This document shows positions 53,884 to 62,862 of a stretch of DNA of 64,000 nt, piece after piece. The notes beneath the pieces are model-generated. The model was not told the DNA's origin and did no database searches. It was given only the letters and a program-made list of their open reading frames with translations. Positions within the stretch are counted from its first letter, which is position 1. Each line of letters opens with the position of its first letter. Source of the DNA: Nitrospira sp. UBA2082 (lineage in GTDB: Bacteria > Nitrospirota > Nitrospiria > Nitrospirales > Nitrospiraceae); NCBI GenBank assembly GCA_002331335.1, contig DCZO01000001.1, positions 46,772-110,771 of the forward strand. Reading direction: 5' to 3'. A program made the translations under genes and the position numbers.

Positions 53884-54510
53884 ATGCTGATCTCGCGCAA
53901 ACACAATTTCCTCTTTGTACACATCTATAAGACTGCGGGAACCAGTATCACGAGCGCGCTGATGCCCTTTGCCGCAAATAGATGGCATTGGATGGCGCAT
54001 CGCGTGTTGAGGAAGCTCAATCTTCCAACCTATTTCCCCCCGAGCCCGGAAGCGTACAAACATTTCCCGGCACCGGAGATTATTAAGCTGATGGGAAGAG
54101 AGACGTTCGATTCCTACTTCTCTTTTGCCATTGTCCGCAATCCATGGGATTGGCAGGTGTCGCTCTACAAATTTGTGCTGAAAGACCCCTCTAACCGGCA
54201 TCACAGTCTGGTCAAAGCGTTAGGGAGCTTCGATGCGTACATCAAGTGGCGGTGCGAAAAAGAAGCCAGACTTCAGAAAGATTTCATCTATTCAAGCGAT
54301 AACGAGTTGCTTGTCGATTTCGTAGGGCGCTTTGAGCAGCTCGATGCCGACTTTCAAGCGATATGCGCTCGTATCGGTATTTCGGCATCGTTGCCTAAAC
54401 TGAATGTTTCCCATGAACGTCCGTATCAGCAGTATTACACCGACGAGACCAGAGAGCTTGTGAGGCGAACATTTGCTCCCGATATCACACTGTTCGGCTA
54501 TGACTTCTGA
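53884..54510 (+). CDS. Carbohydrate sulfotransferase family protein
   Basis: 208 residues. The PAPS-binding 5' loop HIYKTAGTSI (K16) and the 3'-phosphate motif FAIVRNPWDW (R85, N86, P87) are clear, as in Sulfotransfer_2 enzymes. It would sulfate a sugar of the glycan, using PAPS from the APS kinase at 19.7 kb. No membrane anchor, so it acts in the cytoplasm before export. An AGGAGA site stands before the ATG. Confidence 0.88.
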   Translation: MLISRKHNFLFVHIYKTAGTSITSALMPFAANRWHWMAHRVLRKLNLPTYFPPSPEAYKHFPAPEIIKLMGRETFDSYFSFAIVRNPWDWQVSLYKFVLKDPSNRHHSLVKALGSFDAYIKWRCEKEARLQKDFIYSSDNELLVDFVGRFEQLDADFQAICARIGISASLPKLNVSHERPYQQYYTDETRELVRRTFAPDITLFGYDF

Positions 54511-54626
54511 GCCCCATGCGGGGGAAGATTTTCATCTATGGCGGAAAGAGCGCGAGCGCGGCCTAGCTTGCCGCACGGCTCCGTCATTGCGGGCAAGGTC
54601 TTATTGATCATCCGGGTTTCGGGTGT

Positions 54627-55409
54627 ATGAGTCGGCCGAGCATTGTCGTGTCAGTGGTCAGCCATCGCCAGGGGGATCTGGTGCGGGATCTGTTGGCGGA
54701 CATGGTCGCACGATGCAAAGCGGACATCCGTCTCGTGCTCACCTTGAATGTTCCGGAGGAGCTTCCGTTCAGCATCAACGAGTATGCGTTTCCGATCGAG
54801 ATCATTCGCAATGAACGGCCCAAAGGGTTTGGTGCCAATCATAATCAGGCGTTTCGGCGTATCTCCAGCGAGCTGTTTTGCGTGGTGAATCCCGACATTC
54901 GGTTGAACGACGATCCGTTCGGTGCGCTGGTGCGTTGTCTTGTGGAGACCGGCGCTTCGCTGGCCGCTCCTGTGGTGGTCAACCCGCAAGGCGGCATCGA
55001 AGATAGTGTCCGGCGGTTTCCGACGCCGTTCCGGATCGCAGGAAAGGCAATTGGGCTGGGGCGGAATAGCGATTACGCTGTGTCGTCTCGACCGTTCAGT
55101 CCGGATTGGGTAGCCGGGATGTTTATGCTCTTTCAATCTGCGGCATTTCAGGAACTCGGCGGATTCGATGAACGGTTTTTTCTCTATTATGAGGACGTTG
55201 ATATTTGCGCGCGGCTTCGTCTTTCCGGTCGCGATATTGTGGCCTGTCCGTGGGTCCGTGTGATTCATGCTGCCCGCCGTGAGAGTCATCGCAATCTTCA
55301 ATATCTGACCTGGCATTTGACAAGCATATCCCGGTTTTTCTGCTCCCTTGTGTTTGTCAGGCTGGCGATCCAAGGTCTGCTGGCGCGGCGTGGGGGGGAG
55401 GACAACTGA
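54627..55409 (+). CDS. Family 2 glycosyltransferase (rhamnosyltransferase-like)
   Basis: 260 residues. VVSHRQGDLVRDLLADM, ERPKGFGANHNQAF, FCVVNPDIRLND (D-x-D) and FDERFFLYYEDVDICARLR are typical of WbbL-like rhamnosyltransferases. The C-terminus has a hydrophobic stretch (RFFCSLVFVRLAIQGLL) that may associate with the membrane. Last full gene before the interrupted epimerase fragment. Confidence 0.88.
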   Translation: MSRPSIVVSVVSHRQGDLVRDLLADMVARCKADIRLVLTLNVPEELPFSINEYAFPIEIIRNERPKGFGANHNQAFRRISSELFCVVNPDIRLNDDPFGALVRCLVETGASLAAPVVVNPQGGIEDSVRRFPTPFRIAGKAIGLGRNSDYAVSSRPFSPDWVAGMFMLFQSAAFQELGGFDERFFLYYEDVDICARLRLSGRDIVACPWVRVIHAARRESHRNLQYLTWHLTSISRFFCSLVFVRLAIQGLLARRGGEDN

Positions 55410-55456
55410 GTCATGATAGAGCAACGTCTCCATATTCGCGAGTGACGTGACGGACC

Positions 55457-55690
55457 GTGGTCGACCGGATCTTAGTAACAGGGGTAAACGGATTCGTGGG
55501 ATCGGCGCTCTGCCGGCGATTGCGCGACACGGGGATGTGTGTGTGGGGAGGGGGTGCTAGATCACGCGCAGCTAGTGCAGGGGATGCCGCTGAAAACCAT
55601 GATGCTGATTAGGCGGTGCTGCACGATCAGTCGATAGAGGTGGAGATCCAGCAGACGGCTCAAGGTGAAGACGGGCGGCTCATGCAGATT
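55457..55690 (+). pseudogene. Degenerate 5' fragment of a WbpV-like epimerase gene
   Basis: Starting at GTG 55457 the frame reads ILVTGVNGFVGSALCRRLR, a near match to MLVTGANGFIGSALCRRLR of the complete gene at 57.0 kb. It meets a TAG near 55611, then in the same frame continues AVLHDQSIEVEIQQT, corresponding to VVLHDHSTDTETQQA in the complete copy. Similarity ends where the palindrome at 55682 begins. At the DNA level the copies differ widely, so this is an older paralogue or a diverged remnant, not a recent duplication. Confidence 0.8.
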
Positions 55691-55714
55691 GTCAATATAA
55701 TTGACAATCTGCAT
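55682..55714 (+). promoter_or_regulatory. Perfect 15-bp palindrome with central TATAAT
   Basis: ATGCAGATTGTCAAT (55682-55696), spacer ATA, then ATTGACAATCTGCAT (55700-55714) form a perfect inverted repeat, 22 bases before the DUF4143 gene. TATAAT at 55696-55701 spans its centre, and TTGACA at 55701-55706 lies in the right arm. The arrangement suits an operator overlapping a promoter, or an end of the inserted segment; no T-run follows, so it is not a terminator. Confidence 0.6.
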
Positions 55715-55735
55715 AGCATTGATTAGTCTCCTATT

Positions 55736-56923
55736 ATGATTCCCAGAGAAGTGGAGGCGCCGCTCCGGAGACTTTTGCGAGGGTTTCCTGTCGTGACGGT
55801 CACCGGACCGCGCCAATCAGGCAAAACGACCCTGGCCAAGGCTGTCTTTGTCGAGAAGCCCTATCTTTCCTTGGAAGATCCGGATGTGCGCCGGATGGCG
55901 CTGGATGACGCGCGCGCGTTTTTGGAGCGCCTGCCAAATGGGGCGGTGCTCGATGAGGTGCAGCGCGCGCCGGAACTGTTCTCCTACCTACAGACGCGGG
56001 TTGATGCGGATGGCCGCATGGGGTTGTTTGTACTGACGGGATCGCAGCATTTTGGCCTAATGTCCAAGGTGACGCAGTCGTTGGCCGGTCGAACCGCGTT
56101 CCTCGAGTTGCTGCCGTTTTCCGTGGACGAAGTGGAACGGGCCGGCGCCGGCCTGTCAGACCTTGATGCGATGCTGTTCACCGGCGGGTATCCGGCCTTG
56201 TACGACAGGCGCCTGTCGCCTCGAGAATGGTTTCCCGCCTATGTGACGGCATATGTAGAGCGTGATGTCCGCCAACTGCTCAAGGTGCAGGAGCTGGAGA
56301 CGTTTCAGCGGTTCGTACGTCTCTGCGCCGGCCGCAGCGGGCAGATTATGAATCTCTCCGCGCTGGCCACCGACTGCGGGATTACCCACAACACGGCCAG
56401 AGCCTGGGTTTCGGTTCTGGAGGCGAGCTACATTCTGTTTCAGCTGCGCCCGCATCATGCGAACTTCAGCAAACGCCTGGTCAAGTCACCCAAGCTTTAT
56501 TTCTACGATACGGGTCTGCTGTGCTGGTTGCTGGGGATTCAAGAGGCGGCCCAGTTGGCCACCCACCCCCTGCGTGGACATATCTTTGAAACTTTTGTCG
56601 TGTCCGAGTTGATCAAGACCCGTCTCAACCGGGGAGAGCAGGCGGCGTTCCATTTCTGGCGGGACAGCAACGGCAACGAGGTGGATGTCATTGTCGATAA
56701 CGGGATGAAGCTGATGCCGATCGAGATCAAGTCGGGGAAGACCCTCAATCGGGACTTTTTTACGGGCCTGGAACGTTGGATGGCTCTGGCAGGCGATCGA
56801 GTCGCATCACCGGTGCTGGTGTACGGCGGTCCCGACAATCATGTGCACAAGGGGATCAATGTCTTTGCCTGGAAGGCAGCGGGAAAGGCGCTGCGTTCTT
56901 CGAGGACCTCAACCAGGCATTGA
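55736..56923 (+). CDS. AAA ATPase with DUF4143 domain
   Basis: 395 residues. The Walker A VTGPRQSGKTTLAKAVF lies near residue 23, Walker B-like GAVLDEVQRAPEL near 70, FVLTGSQHFGLMSKV near 100, and the DUF4143 nuclease-fold-like C-terminal domain with YFYDTGLLCWLLG and FHFWRDSNGNEVDVI and IEIKSG. The family is widespread in prokaryotes and often patchily distributed; its function is not established. It is out of place in a glycan operon and lies between a broken and a complete epimerase gene, so it was probably inserted. Confidence 0.92.
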   Translation: MIPREVEAPLRRLLRGFPVVTVTGPRQSGKTTLAKAVFVEKPYLSLEDPDVRRMALDDARAFLERLPNGAVLDEVQRAPELFSYLQTRVDADGRMGLFVLTGSQHFGLMSKVTQSLAGRTAFLELLPFSVDEVERAGAGLSDLDAMLFTGGYPALYDRRLSPREWFPAYVTAYVERDVRQLLKVQELETFQRFVRLCAGRSGQIMNLSALATDCGITHNTARAWVSVLEASYILFQLRPHHANFSKRLVKSPKLYFYDTGLLCWLLGIQEAAQLATHPLRGHIFETFVVSELIKTRLNRGEQAAFHFWRDSNGNEVDVIVDNGMKLMPIEIKSGKTLNRDFFTGLERWMALAGDRVASPVLVYGGPDNHVHKGINVFAWKAAGKALRSSRTSTRH

Positions 56924-56984
56924 AGGGACGGTCACGTGCCGCAAGCGACGTGCGTGGCATGCCTGGGTATTAGCGCGATAAGCG

Positions 56985-57977
56985 ATGGCCGATGTGATGC
57001 TGGTCACAGGGGCGAATGGGTTCATCGGGTCGGCATTGTGCCGTCGGTTGCGCACTGCGGGAGGGAGTGTGCGGGGAGGGGTGCGGGATCGGTCGAACAT
57101 TCCGAGGGACGGTGGTTCTGAGGCCAGCGGTTTCGACTGGGTGGTGTTACATGATCACTCAACGGACACAGAGACGCAGCAGGCACTGGACGGGGTCCAG
57201 ATGGTCATTCATCTCGCGGCGCGGGTCCATATTATGGAGGATCGAGCCGGTGATCCGCTCGGCGAGTTTCGCAGAATCAATTCGGATTGGACCGAGCGAC
57301 TCGCGCGGGCTGCGGCGCGACAGGGAGTTCGCCGATTCGTCTATCTGAGCTCGATCAAAGTGAATGGCGAGGAAAGCACCGTGCCGTTTACAGAAGCGGA
57401 TGCGCCGAATCCGCAGGACCCGTATGGGATTTCCAAATGGGAGGCGGAGCAGGCGTTGGAGGCAGTTTCGTCTGAGACGGGGTTGGAGACGGTCGTCGTT
57501 CGGTCTCCGTTGGTGTATGGACCAGGCGTGGGAGGCAATTTTCTACAACTGCTAAATGTCCTGCGTCGTGGAATTCCGTTGCCGCTTGCTCTTGTGGAAA
57601 ACCGCCGCAGCCTGATTTGTCGGGCGAATTTGGTTGATGCCATCATCCGCTGCGCGCAAGATACGCGGGCGGCGGGCCGGACCTATTTGGTCAGCGATGG
57701 AGAGGATCTGTCTACTCCGGAGTTGATTCGGCGGCTTGCGAAGGCCCTGGGAGTCAGTGCGCGCCTCTGGAATTTTCCCCTGCCGCTGCTCCGCTTGATA
57801 GGGCAGGTTCTCGGGAAATCAATGGTGATTGACCGGCTGCTCGGGTCGCTGCAAATTGATTCATCCAGGATCAGGCGGGAATTGGATTGGCATCCCCCTT
57901 GTTCCGTCGATGACGGTTTAGCCGAAACGGCGGCCTGGTTTAGCGGGGTCAGGGTGCGGCTTTCGCAGGCAGCATGA
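56985..57977 (+). CDS. SDR epimerase/4-keto reductase (WbpV/WbpK-like)
   Basis: 330 residues. MLVTGANGFIGSALCRRLR binds the cofactor; VIHLAARVHIM, YLSSIKVNGE and catalytic YGISKWEAE follow, and VRSPLVYGPGVGGNF and NRRSLICRANLVDAI are typical of the group found next to WbpL-like transferases. In Pseudomonas WbpV or WbpK makes UDP-FucNAc/QuiNAc-type sugars for WbpL to start the chain. Its neighbour here is such a transferase. Exact stereochemistry is not inferable. Confidence 0.88.
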   Translation: MADVMLVTGANGFIGSALCRRLRTAGGSVRGGVRDRSNIPRDGGSEASGFDWVVLHDHSTDTETQQALDGVQMVIHLAARVHIMEDRAGDPLGEFRRINSDWTERLARAAARQGVRRFVYLSSIKVNGEESTVPFTEADAPNPQDPYGISKWEAEQALEAVSSETGLETVVVRSPLVYGPGVGGNFLQLLNVLRRGIPLPLALVENRRSLICRANLVDAIIRCAQDTRAAGRTYLVSDGEDLSTPELIRRLAKALGVSARLWNFPLPLLRLIGQVLGKSMVIDRLLGSLQIDSSRIRRELDWHPPCSVDDGLAETAAWFSGVRVRLSQAA

Positions 57978-58017
57978 CAGCCGGACGCGCGTTGATGATG
58001 CGGCGTGGGCAGCGAAG

Positions 58018-59025
58018 ATGACCGGATCACTTCCGGCCTACGCAATCGGCGCGCCGGTCGTCTCCTTTGCCGTGGCGTGGGTGACGGTTTCCGTGTTGCT
58101 GCGGACGTTCGCCGGCCGCATGCTTGACCACCCCAACGAACGCTCCCTTCATCAGCAGCCTGTGCCGAGGACCGGGGGAATCGGCGTTGCGACCGGTATT
58201 GCGGTGAGCGTGCCGTTGGTGTCACCGATCGAATGGTGGCCGCTGTGGCTGGGGGCCGCGCTGCTTGTGGGCGTCTCTTTCGTCGAAGATCTTGCCGGGC
58301 TTTCCATCATCGGGCGGCTGGCCGCCCATTTTCTCGCCGCGGGCGCGTTGGCCGCCGGTCTGCTGGCTCAAGGCCTTGAATGGGGATGGGCTGCGGTGGT
58401 GATTCTGCCGGTCGTGTGGATGATCAATCTCTACAACTTCATGGACGGCATGGATGGCTTGGCCGGCGGGATGGCGGTCTTTGGATTCGGATTTCTGGCG
58501 GTGCTGTCCTGGGTCGGAGATCATCAGCCGCTGATGCTCGTCAGCGCCTCAATTGCCGCGGCCGCCGCCGCGTTTGTGCTCTTCAACTTTCATCCGGCCC
58601 GCATTTTTCTGGGCGATGCCGGCTCGACGACATTGGGGTTTCTTGCGGCGGGACTTGGCCTGACCGGTTGGCACTACGGGGTGTGGTCGCTCTGGGTCCC
58701 GCTGCTTGTGTTTTCGCCTTTCATCGTCGATGCGTCGGTGACCTTGGCACGGCGGCTCATGCGCGGAGAGAAATTCTGGCAAGCCCACCGCTCGCACTAC
58801 TATCAGCGGTTGGTGCTCAGTGGGTGGGGTCATCGGAAAACCGCTTCCGCGGCGTATGGCTTGATGATTATCTGCGGACTTTTCGCGCTGACGTTTCAAT
58901 CGGCCTCCGATGGTCTTCGTCTCGTCATCTTAGCAGGGGCAGGGGCGGTATTCGTGGTGGTGGGTTGGGTGGTTATGGTGGTCGAACAAAAGGCCGTCGG
59001 CCGTGACGCCCTGATCGGACCATGA
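58018..59025 (+). CDS. WecA/WbpL-family initiating sugar-1-phosphate transferase
   Basis: 335 residues with about ten membrane segments. DHPNERSLHQQPVPRTGGIG, NLYNFMDGMDGLAGG (catalytic Asp pair), FLGDAGSTTLGF and HRSHYYQRLVLSG are the MraY/WecA/WbpL signatures. It moves a UDP-HexNAc-type sugar phosphate to undecaprenyl phosphate, the first step of O-antigen assembly on the cytoplasmic side. The GC is higher again and the gene is likely part of the ancestral locus. Confidence 0.94.
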   Translation: MTGSLPAYAIGAPVVSFAVAWVTVSVLLRTFAGRMLDHPNERSLHQQPVPRTGGIGVATGIAVSVPLVSPIEWWPLWLGAALLVGVSFVEDLAGLSIIGRLAAHFLAAGALAAGLLAQGLEWGWAAVVILPVVWMINLYNFMDGMDGLAGGMAVFGFGFLAVLSWVGDHQPLMLVSASIAAAAAAFVLFNFHPARIFLGDAGSTTLGFLAAGLGLTGWHYGVWSLWVPLLVFSPFIVDASVTLARRLMRGEKFWQAHRSHYYQRLVLSGWGHRKTASAAYGLMIICGLFALTFQSASDGLRLVILAGAGAVFVVVGWVVMVVEQKAVGRDALIGP

Positions 59026-59028
59026 ACC

Positions 59029-59787
59029 GTGGAGTCAGAACCGGATCGTATGAGTCAACCAACGTCCTCCAGCCTTGAGAGCCTCGGTCTTGACGGTATT
59101 TTGGTCCTCAATGTCCGGAGCTTCGCTGAGCGCCGGAAAAACATTGAACGCCAGTTGGACCCTCTCGGTCTTCAATATGAATTTATCCACGACTACGATG
59201 TGTCCGACTTGAATCTTGAAACGTTACGGCAATACTTTCAGGGGTCTACCATGAGTCCTGCTCAGCAGTCCTGCGCCATGAAGCATTTTCAGGCCCATCG
59301 TCTCATCGTTGGGCGGAAATGGCGGCGGGCCTTGATTCTGGAAGACGATGTCATCCTCGCGCGAGGGTTTGTCGAAGGGGTCCGCGACGCGATCACGGAG
59401 GCATCTTGCCTGGAGGAGCCGTCCGTGCTCTTTATCGGCAGCGGAGGGAACCTCTATACGCCTCGCAATCTCCTTGTGTCCGGGCAGCGGCTGTATAGAG
59501 CGGCCAAGGGGCGGCTGGCCGAGGCCTACATAATCAGCCGCCGGGTTGCAGAAATTCGAATCGCGTGGATCGAACGGAACGGCATCGTCTTGCCGGCGGA
59601 CAATCTGTTCGAGCGCATTGATCACGAGATGGGAGTTATCTCTTATTGGCTCGAAGATCCAGTGGTGGTGCAAGGGAGTAAGAATGGGACGTTCCGCTCC
59701 GCATTGGAGCCGGCGCCTCCCAATTTTGTTCAGTGGATCAAGTTCGGACTGCAGAAGCTAAGGAGGAAGTATCTCTACGGTTCGTAG
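59029..59787 (+). CDS. Family 25 glycosyltransferase (LPS biosynthesis)
   Basis: 252 residues. ILVLNVRSFAERRKNIERQL and FIHDYDVSDL form the N-terminus, MSPAQQSCAMKHFQAHRLIV the acceptor region and ALILEDDVILARGF the metal-binding core of GT25, known for adding galactose and related sugars to LPS. GTG 59029 or ATG 59050 is the start. It ends with a basic helix (GLQKLRRKYLYGS) that may contact the membrane. Confidence 0.88.
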   Translation: MESEPDRMSQPTSSSLESLGLDGILVLNVRSFAERRKNIERQLDPLGLQYEFIHDYDVSDLNLETLRQYFQGSTMSPAQQSCAMKHFQAHRLIVGRKWRRALILEDDVILARGFVEGVRDAITEASCLEEPSVLFIGSGGNLYTPRNLLVSGQRLYRAAKGRLAEAYIISRRVAEIRIAWIERNGIVLPADNLFERIDHEMGVISYWLEDPVVVQGSKNGTFRSALEPAPPNFVQWIKFGLQKLRRKYLYGS

Positions 59788-59821
59788 CAGCCAGACCGGT
59801 CTTGCCGCCGTCTCTGCCGAG

Positions 59822-61051
59822 GTGGGGACGGGTCCGTCCATGTCTGGTCGTTTGATTGATCTTGCCAGGGTTTCGGTGATCGTGGCCCTCGTAGGATTGT
59901 TGTATTCCCCGACAGTCGCGAGTGTCGGATTGATCGCCGCCTATGTCGCGTTTCTTGCCAGTGGTGAAGCACTTGTAAGAATAAAGCGGATCATATCCAC
60001 TCCGCCGGTCTATTGGGGGTTGGCGTTTCTCGGTATGGTCATTCTTGGGGTTTCGTATGGATCCGTCCCTTGGCAGGAACGCTGGACCGATGTGCTCAAA
60101 TGGCGGACCGTGCTGTGGTTCATCGTGCTATTCGCGCTCTTCGACGACGAGCGGTGGAAGATGCGCTTGTTGTTCACCTTTCTCATAGGGACCGGCGTGG
60201 GAGTCGTTGCTTCTTTCGTCGGTGCACTTGGTGGTATCAAGCTGTGGAAACCGCCCACAGAGCTTCTGCGCAATCACTCCACGCAGGCCATGAGTTTTTC
60301 CATCGCGGCTTTGATTTGTCTCTGGATGCTGCTTGTTGAACGATGCAAGGGGCGTGAGCGATGGGTTGCGGTTGCCGCGGCCGGACTTTTTTCAGGCAAC
60401 GTCTTTTTTGTCACACACTCTCCCAGCGGGTATGCGGTGTTTGTGCTTGGTTTCATGGTGCTCTTGATTCGTTTTACCTCTCCGAAACAATTGATTGCAG
60501 CCGCCGTGGTGGTCCCGGTGTTGGCAGGAGTTGTGCTGTTCCTGTCACCGGGTATGCAGGAGAGGTTATTGCGTGTGCAGAATGAATGGGAGCATGCGGA
60601 AGAATCCGCGAAACTGACTTCGATGGGGCTTCGGAAAGTCTTTTACACCCACACCATTGAGATTGTGACCAGCCACCCTGTCTTGGGAGTGGGGACCGGC
60701 GGATTCAAAAAGGCCTATGGAGAACAGATTCTCGGTAAGTACAGCGAATCCGATTGGCGGTCCGTGATAACGGGGGATCCGCACAATCAATATTTGGCAA
60801 TCGTTGTTCAACATGGGATGGTTGGACTGGCGATTTTCATCGCCTGGCTAGTTGCCGTCACGAGAACGCAATCGGGCCTGCCGTCGTATCGTGGGTTGGC
60901 TCTGGCGATCTTGTGCGGTTGGTGCGCGACAAGCCTGTTCAGCTCTCACTTTCGAACATTTGCGGAAGGACACATTCTGACGACGTTTCTCGGTGTGTTG
61001 TTGGCGGGCGGTTCTTCGATGAGTAAGGGTCAGGTTGTGTCTGCTCCTTGA
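59822..61051 (+). CDS. waaL: O-antigen ligase (WaaL-like)
   Basis: 409 residues, roughly twelve hydrophobic segments and a Wzy_C-type periplasmic loop with HPVLGVGTGGFKKAYGEQ and DPHNQYLAIVVQHGMVG, whose His (about 321) is the conserved residue of WaaL. WaaL joins undecaprenyl-linked O-antigen to lipid A core in the periplasm. Wzy polymerases look similar; position beside core transferases favours WaaL. GTG 59822 or ATG 59840 may start it. Confidence 0.82.
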   Translation: MGTGPSMSGRLIDLARVSVIVALVGLLYSPTVASVGLIAAYVAFLASGEALVRIKRIISTPPVYWGLAFLGMVILGVSYGSVPWQERWTDVLKWRTVLWFIVLFALFDDERWKMRLLFTFLIGTGVGVVASFVGALGGIKLWKPPTELLRNHSTQAMSFSIAALICLWMLLVERCKGRERWVAVAAAGLFSGNVFFVTHSPSGYAVFVLGFMVLLIRFTSPKQLIAAAVVVPVLAGVVLFLSPGMQERLLRVQNEWEHAEESAKLTSMGLRKVFYTHTIEIVTSHPVLGVGTGGFKKAYGEQILGKYSESDWRSVITGDPHNQYLAIVVQHGMVGLAIFIAWLVAVTRTQSGLPSYRGLALAILCGWCATSLFSSHFRTFAEGHILTTFLGVLLAGGSSMSKGQVVSAP

Positions 61052-61070
61052 CCGTTGATTGCAGAAGGAA

Positions 61071-61868
61071 ATGATGCTGAAAATTTCCGCCTATATCATC
61101 GCCTACAACGAGGCCGAGCGGATTGCCGATGCCGTCAACAGTGTCTTATGGGCGGACGAGATCGTCGTCGCCGACTCTCACAGTACCGACGGGACCGATC
61201 GGATTGCAGCTGAGCTGGGGGCCCGGGTTGTCCAGATTCCGTTCCAAGGATTCGGCCATCTCCGCAATCGGGCGGTCGAAGCCTGCACGCATGAGTGGGT
61301 GCTGAGTATTGATACGGACGAGCAGTGTACGCCGGAAGTTCGGGATGAAATTCTGTCGCTCTTGGCAGGGAGCCCGGCGCACGATGCCTACCTCGTTCCG
61401 AGGCGGAACTATTTTATGGGCGGATGGGTTACTCATTCCGGATGGTATCCCAATTTCAGGCAGCCGCAACTGTTTCGTAAAGGTGCCATGAAATATATGG
61501 AACTGCCCGTGCATGAAGGGTATGACTTACTGACACCGAAACCGGTCGGTCGGCTGCAGCAGGCGATCTGGCAGATTCCGTTTCGGAACTTTGAGGAAGT
61601 CGTCAAGAAGGCCAATCGCTATTCCACGCTGGGCGCACAGAAACTCGACAATAGGCGTGTATCGATGGGGATGGCGTTGTTGCACGGGACCTGGTCGTTT
61701 CTGAAGCACTATGTGGCCAAACGAGGGTTTCTCGACGGCTGGGCGGGGTTCGTCATCGCGTTCGGCAATTTCGAGGGGACGTTTTACCGCTACGCAAAGC
61801 GATTTGAACAACAGGAACAGTGGACGTTTCCCAAACAGTCCCCTTTGAGGCGGCCGGATCGCGCCTGA
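61071..61868 (+). CDS. Family 2 glycosyltransferase (WaaE/KdtX-like)
   Basis: About 265 residues. ISAYIIAYNEAERIADAVNS, EIVVADSHSTDGT, LSIDTDEQCTPEV (D-x-D) and YLVPRRNYFMGGWVTHSGWYP match WaaE/KdtX, which add glucose to LPS core heptose. The AGAAGGA site upstream fits ATG 61071 or 61074; TTG 61059 would include that site in the gene. Ends six bases before the next gene. Confidence 0.9.
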   Translation: MMLKISAYIIAYNEAERIADAVNSVLWADEIVVADSHSTDGTDRIAAELGARVVQIPFQGFGHLRNRAVEACTHEWVLSIDTDEQCTPEVRDEILSLLAGSPAHDAYLVPRRNYFMGGWVTHSGWYPNFRQPQLFRKGAMKYMELPVHEGYDLLTPKPVGRLQQAIWQIPFRNFEEVVKKANRYSTLGAQKLDNRRVSMGMALLHGTWSFLKHYVAKRGFLDGWAGFVIAFGNFEGTFYRYAKRFEQQEQWTFPKQSPLRRPDRA

Positions 61869-61873
61869 TCGGA

Positions 61874-62719
61874 ATGAAGACCGCGGTGATCGTGACGACC
61901 TACAATCGGCCCGATGCCCTCGCGGCAGTACTGGAGGGGTTTTGCCGTCAAACCGATCGAGACTTTTCCCTGACCGTTGCAGATGACGGATCCACGGAGC
62001 AGACGGCGGCAGTTGTCCGTTTGTTCGAGGAGCGCAATGAGATTCCGGTGGCTCATGTGTGGCAGGAGGACCGTGGGTTTCGGGCCGCGGCCATACGCAA
62101 TCGGGCAGTGGCTTCGACGAATGCCGAGTATATTATTTTTACCGACGGCGACTGTGTGCCCTCCCGCGACTTCGTCAAGGCCCATAAGACGCTGGCAGAA
62201 CCCGGCTATTTTCTCGGCGCCAACCGGGTCTTGCTGAGCGAAGCATTCACGAGCCGCGTATTGCGTGAGCGGTTTCCGATTCACACCTGGCATTGGTTGG
62301 ATTGGGTCGGAGCATGGCTGAAGCGCGATGTGAATCGCCTCCTGCCGTTGATGGCGCTCCCGAATGGATCCTTCCGCAAACGGTCGCCGGACCGCTGGGA
62401 AGGCATCAAGACGTGCAATCTCTCCGCCTGGCGGAGCGACCTGGTGCGGGTCAACGGCCTTGATGAATCGTATGAAGGCTGGGGATTGGAAGATTCCGAT
62501 CTGGTCATCCGGCTCCTCCATGCCGGGGTGAAGCACAAGAGCGCGCGATACGCGGCGCCGGTCTTTCACCTGTGGCATCGGGAACAGGACCGCCGGGCTC
62601 TTCCTGAGAACCAAAAACGTCTGGATGAGTTGGTGCAGTCTTCGACCGTCAGGGCCGCCGTGGGACTGGATCGGTACGGCGTCGCCGCTTTTTCGACACG
62701 TGTCACGCATGATTTATGA
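61874..62719 (+). CDS. Family 2 glycosyltransferase with galactosyltransferase-like C-terminal part
   Basis: 281 residues. KTAVIVTTYNRPDALAAVLE, LTVADDGSTEQT, YIIFTDGDCVPSRDF and YEGWGLEDSDLVIRLL are the GT2 core plus the C-terminal W-G-x-E-D motif of chondroitin-synthase-like and b4Gal-type transferases. Substrate unknown; its place between WaaE-like and GT9 genes suggests core extension. ATG 61874 is the first sensible start; the frame is open into the previous gene. Confidence 0.88.
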   Translation: MKTAVIVTTYNRPDALAAVLEGFCRQTDRDFSLTVADDGSTEQTAAVVRLFEERNEIPVAHVWQEDRGFRAAAIRNRAVASTNAEYIIFTDGDCVPSRDFVKAHKTLAEPGYFLGANRVLLSEAFTSRVLRERFPIHTWHWLDWVGAWLKRDVNRLLPLMALPNGSFRKRSPDRWEGIKTCNLSAWRSDLVRVNGLDESYEGWGLEDSDLVIRLLHAGVKHKSARYAAPVFHLWHREQDRRALPENQKRLDELVQSSTVRAAVGLDRYGVAAFSTRVTHDL

Positions 62720-62862
62720 ACATGCATGCGAGACGGGCGAGAGTGGCGGGACAAGCGAGAGGCAAGGGCCGACTTTGCGCGTCACGCGTGTCGCGCTTTT
62801 CGCGCTTGACGCATGTGGTCAACCAGTTGCGACGAACGGTCATGAAGAATGTGGGCTAGGTA
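62720..62862 (+). repeat. Palindromic spacer element, copy 4
   Basis: CATGCG near 62724 and CGCATG near 62810 bracket a spacer of GGCGGGACAAGCGAGAG-type purine-rich units followed by GCGCGTCACGCGTGTCGCGC. GACAAGCGAG at 62750-62759 is identical to 5808-5817 in copy 1. It belongs to the same foldback spacer family, here before the terminal GT9 gene. Confidence 0.55.

Noticed and set aside
55562..55816. Minus-strand 84-codon frame across the palindrome
   Set aside because: It is antisense to the epimerase remnant and to the start of the DUF4143 gene; no antitoxin-like features were seen.
55736..56923. DUF4143 gene as a transposase or toxin-antitoxin pair
   Set aside because: It has ATPase and DUF4143 motifs only; no inverted terminal repeats around the gene and no small partner gene were found.
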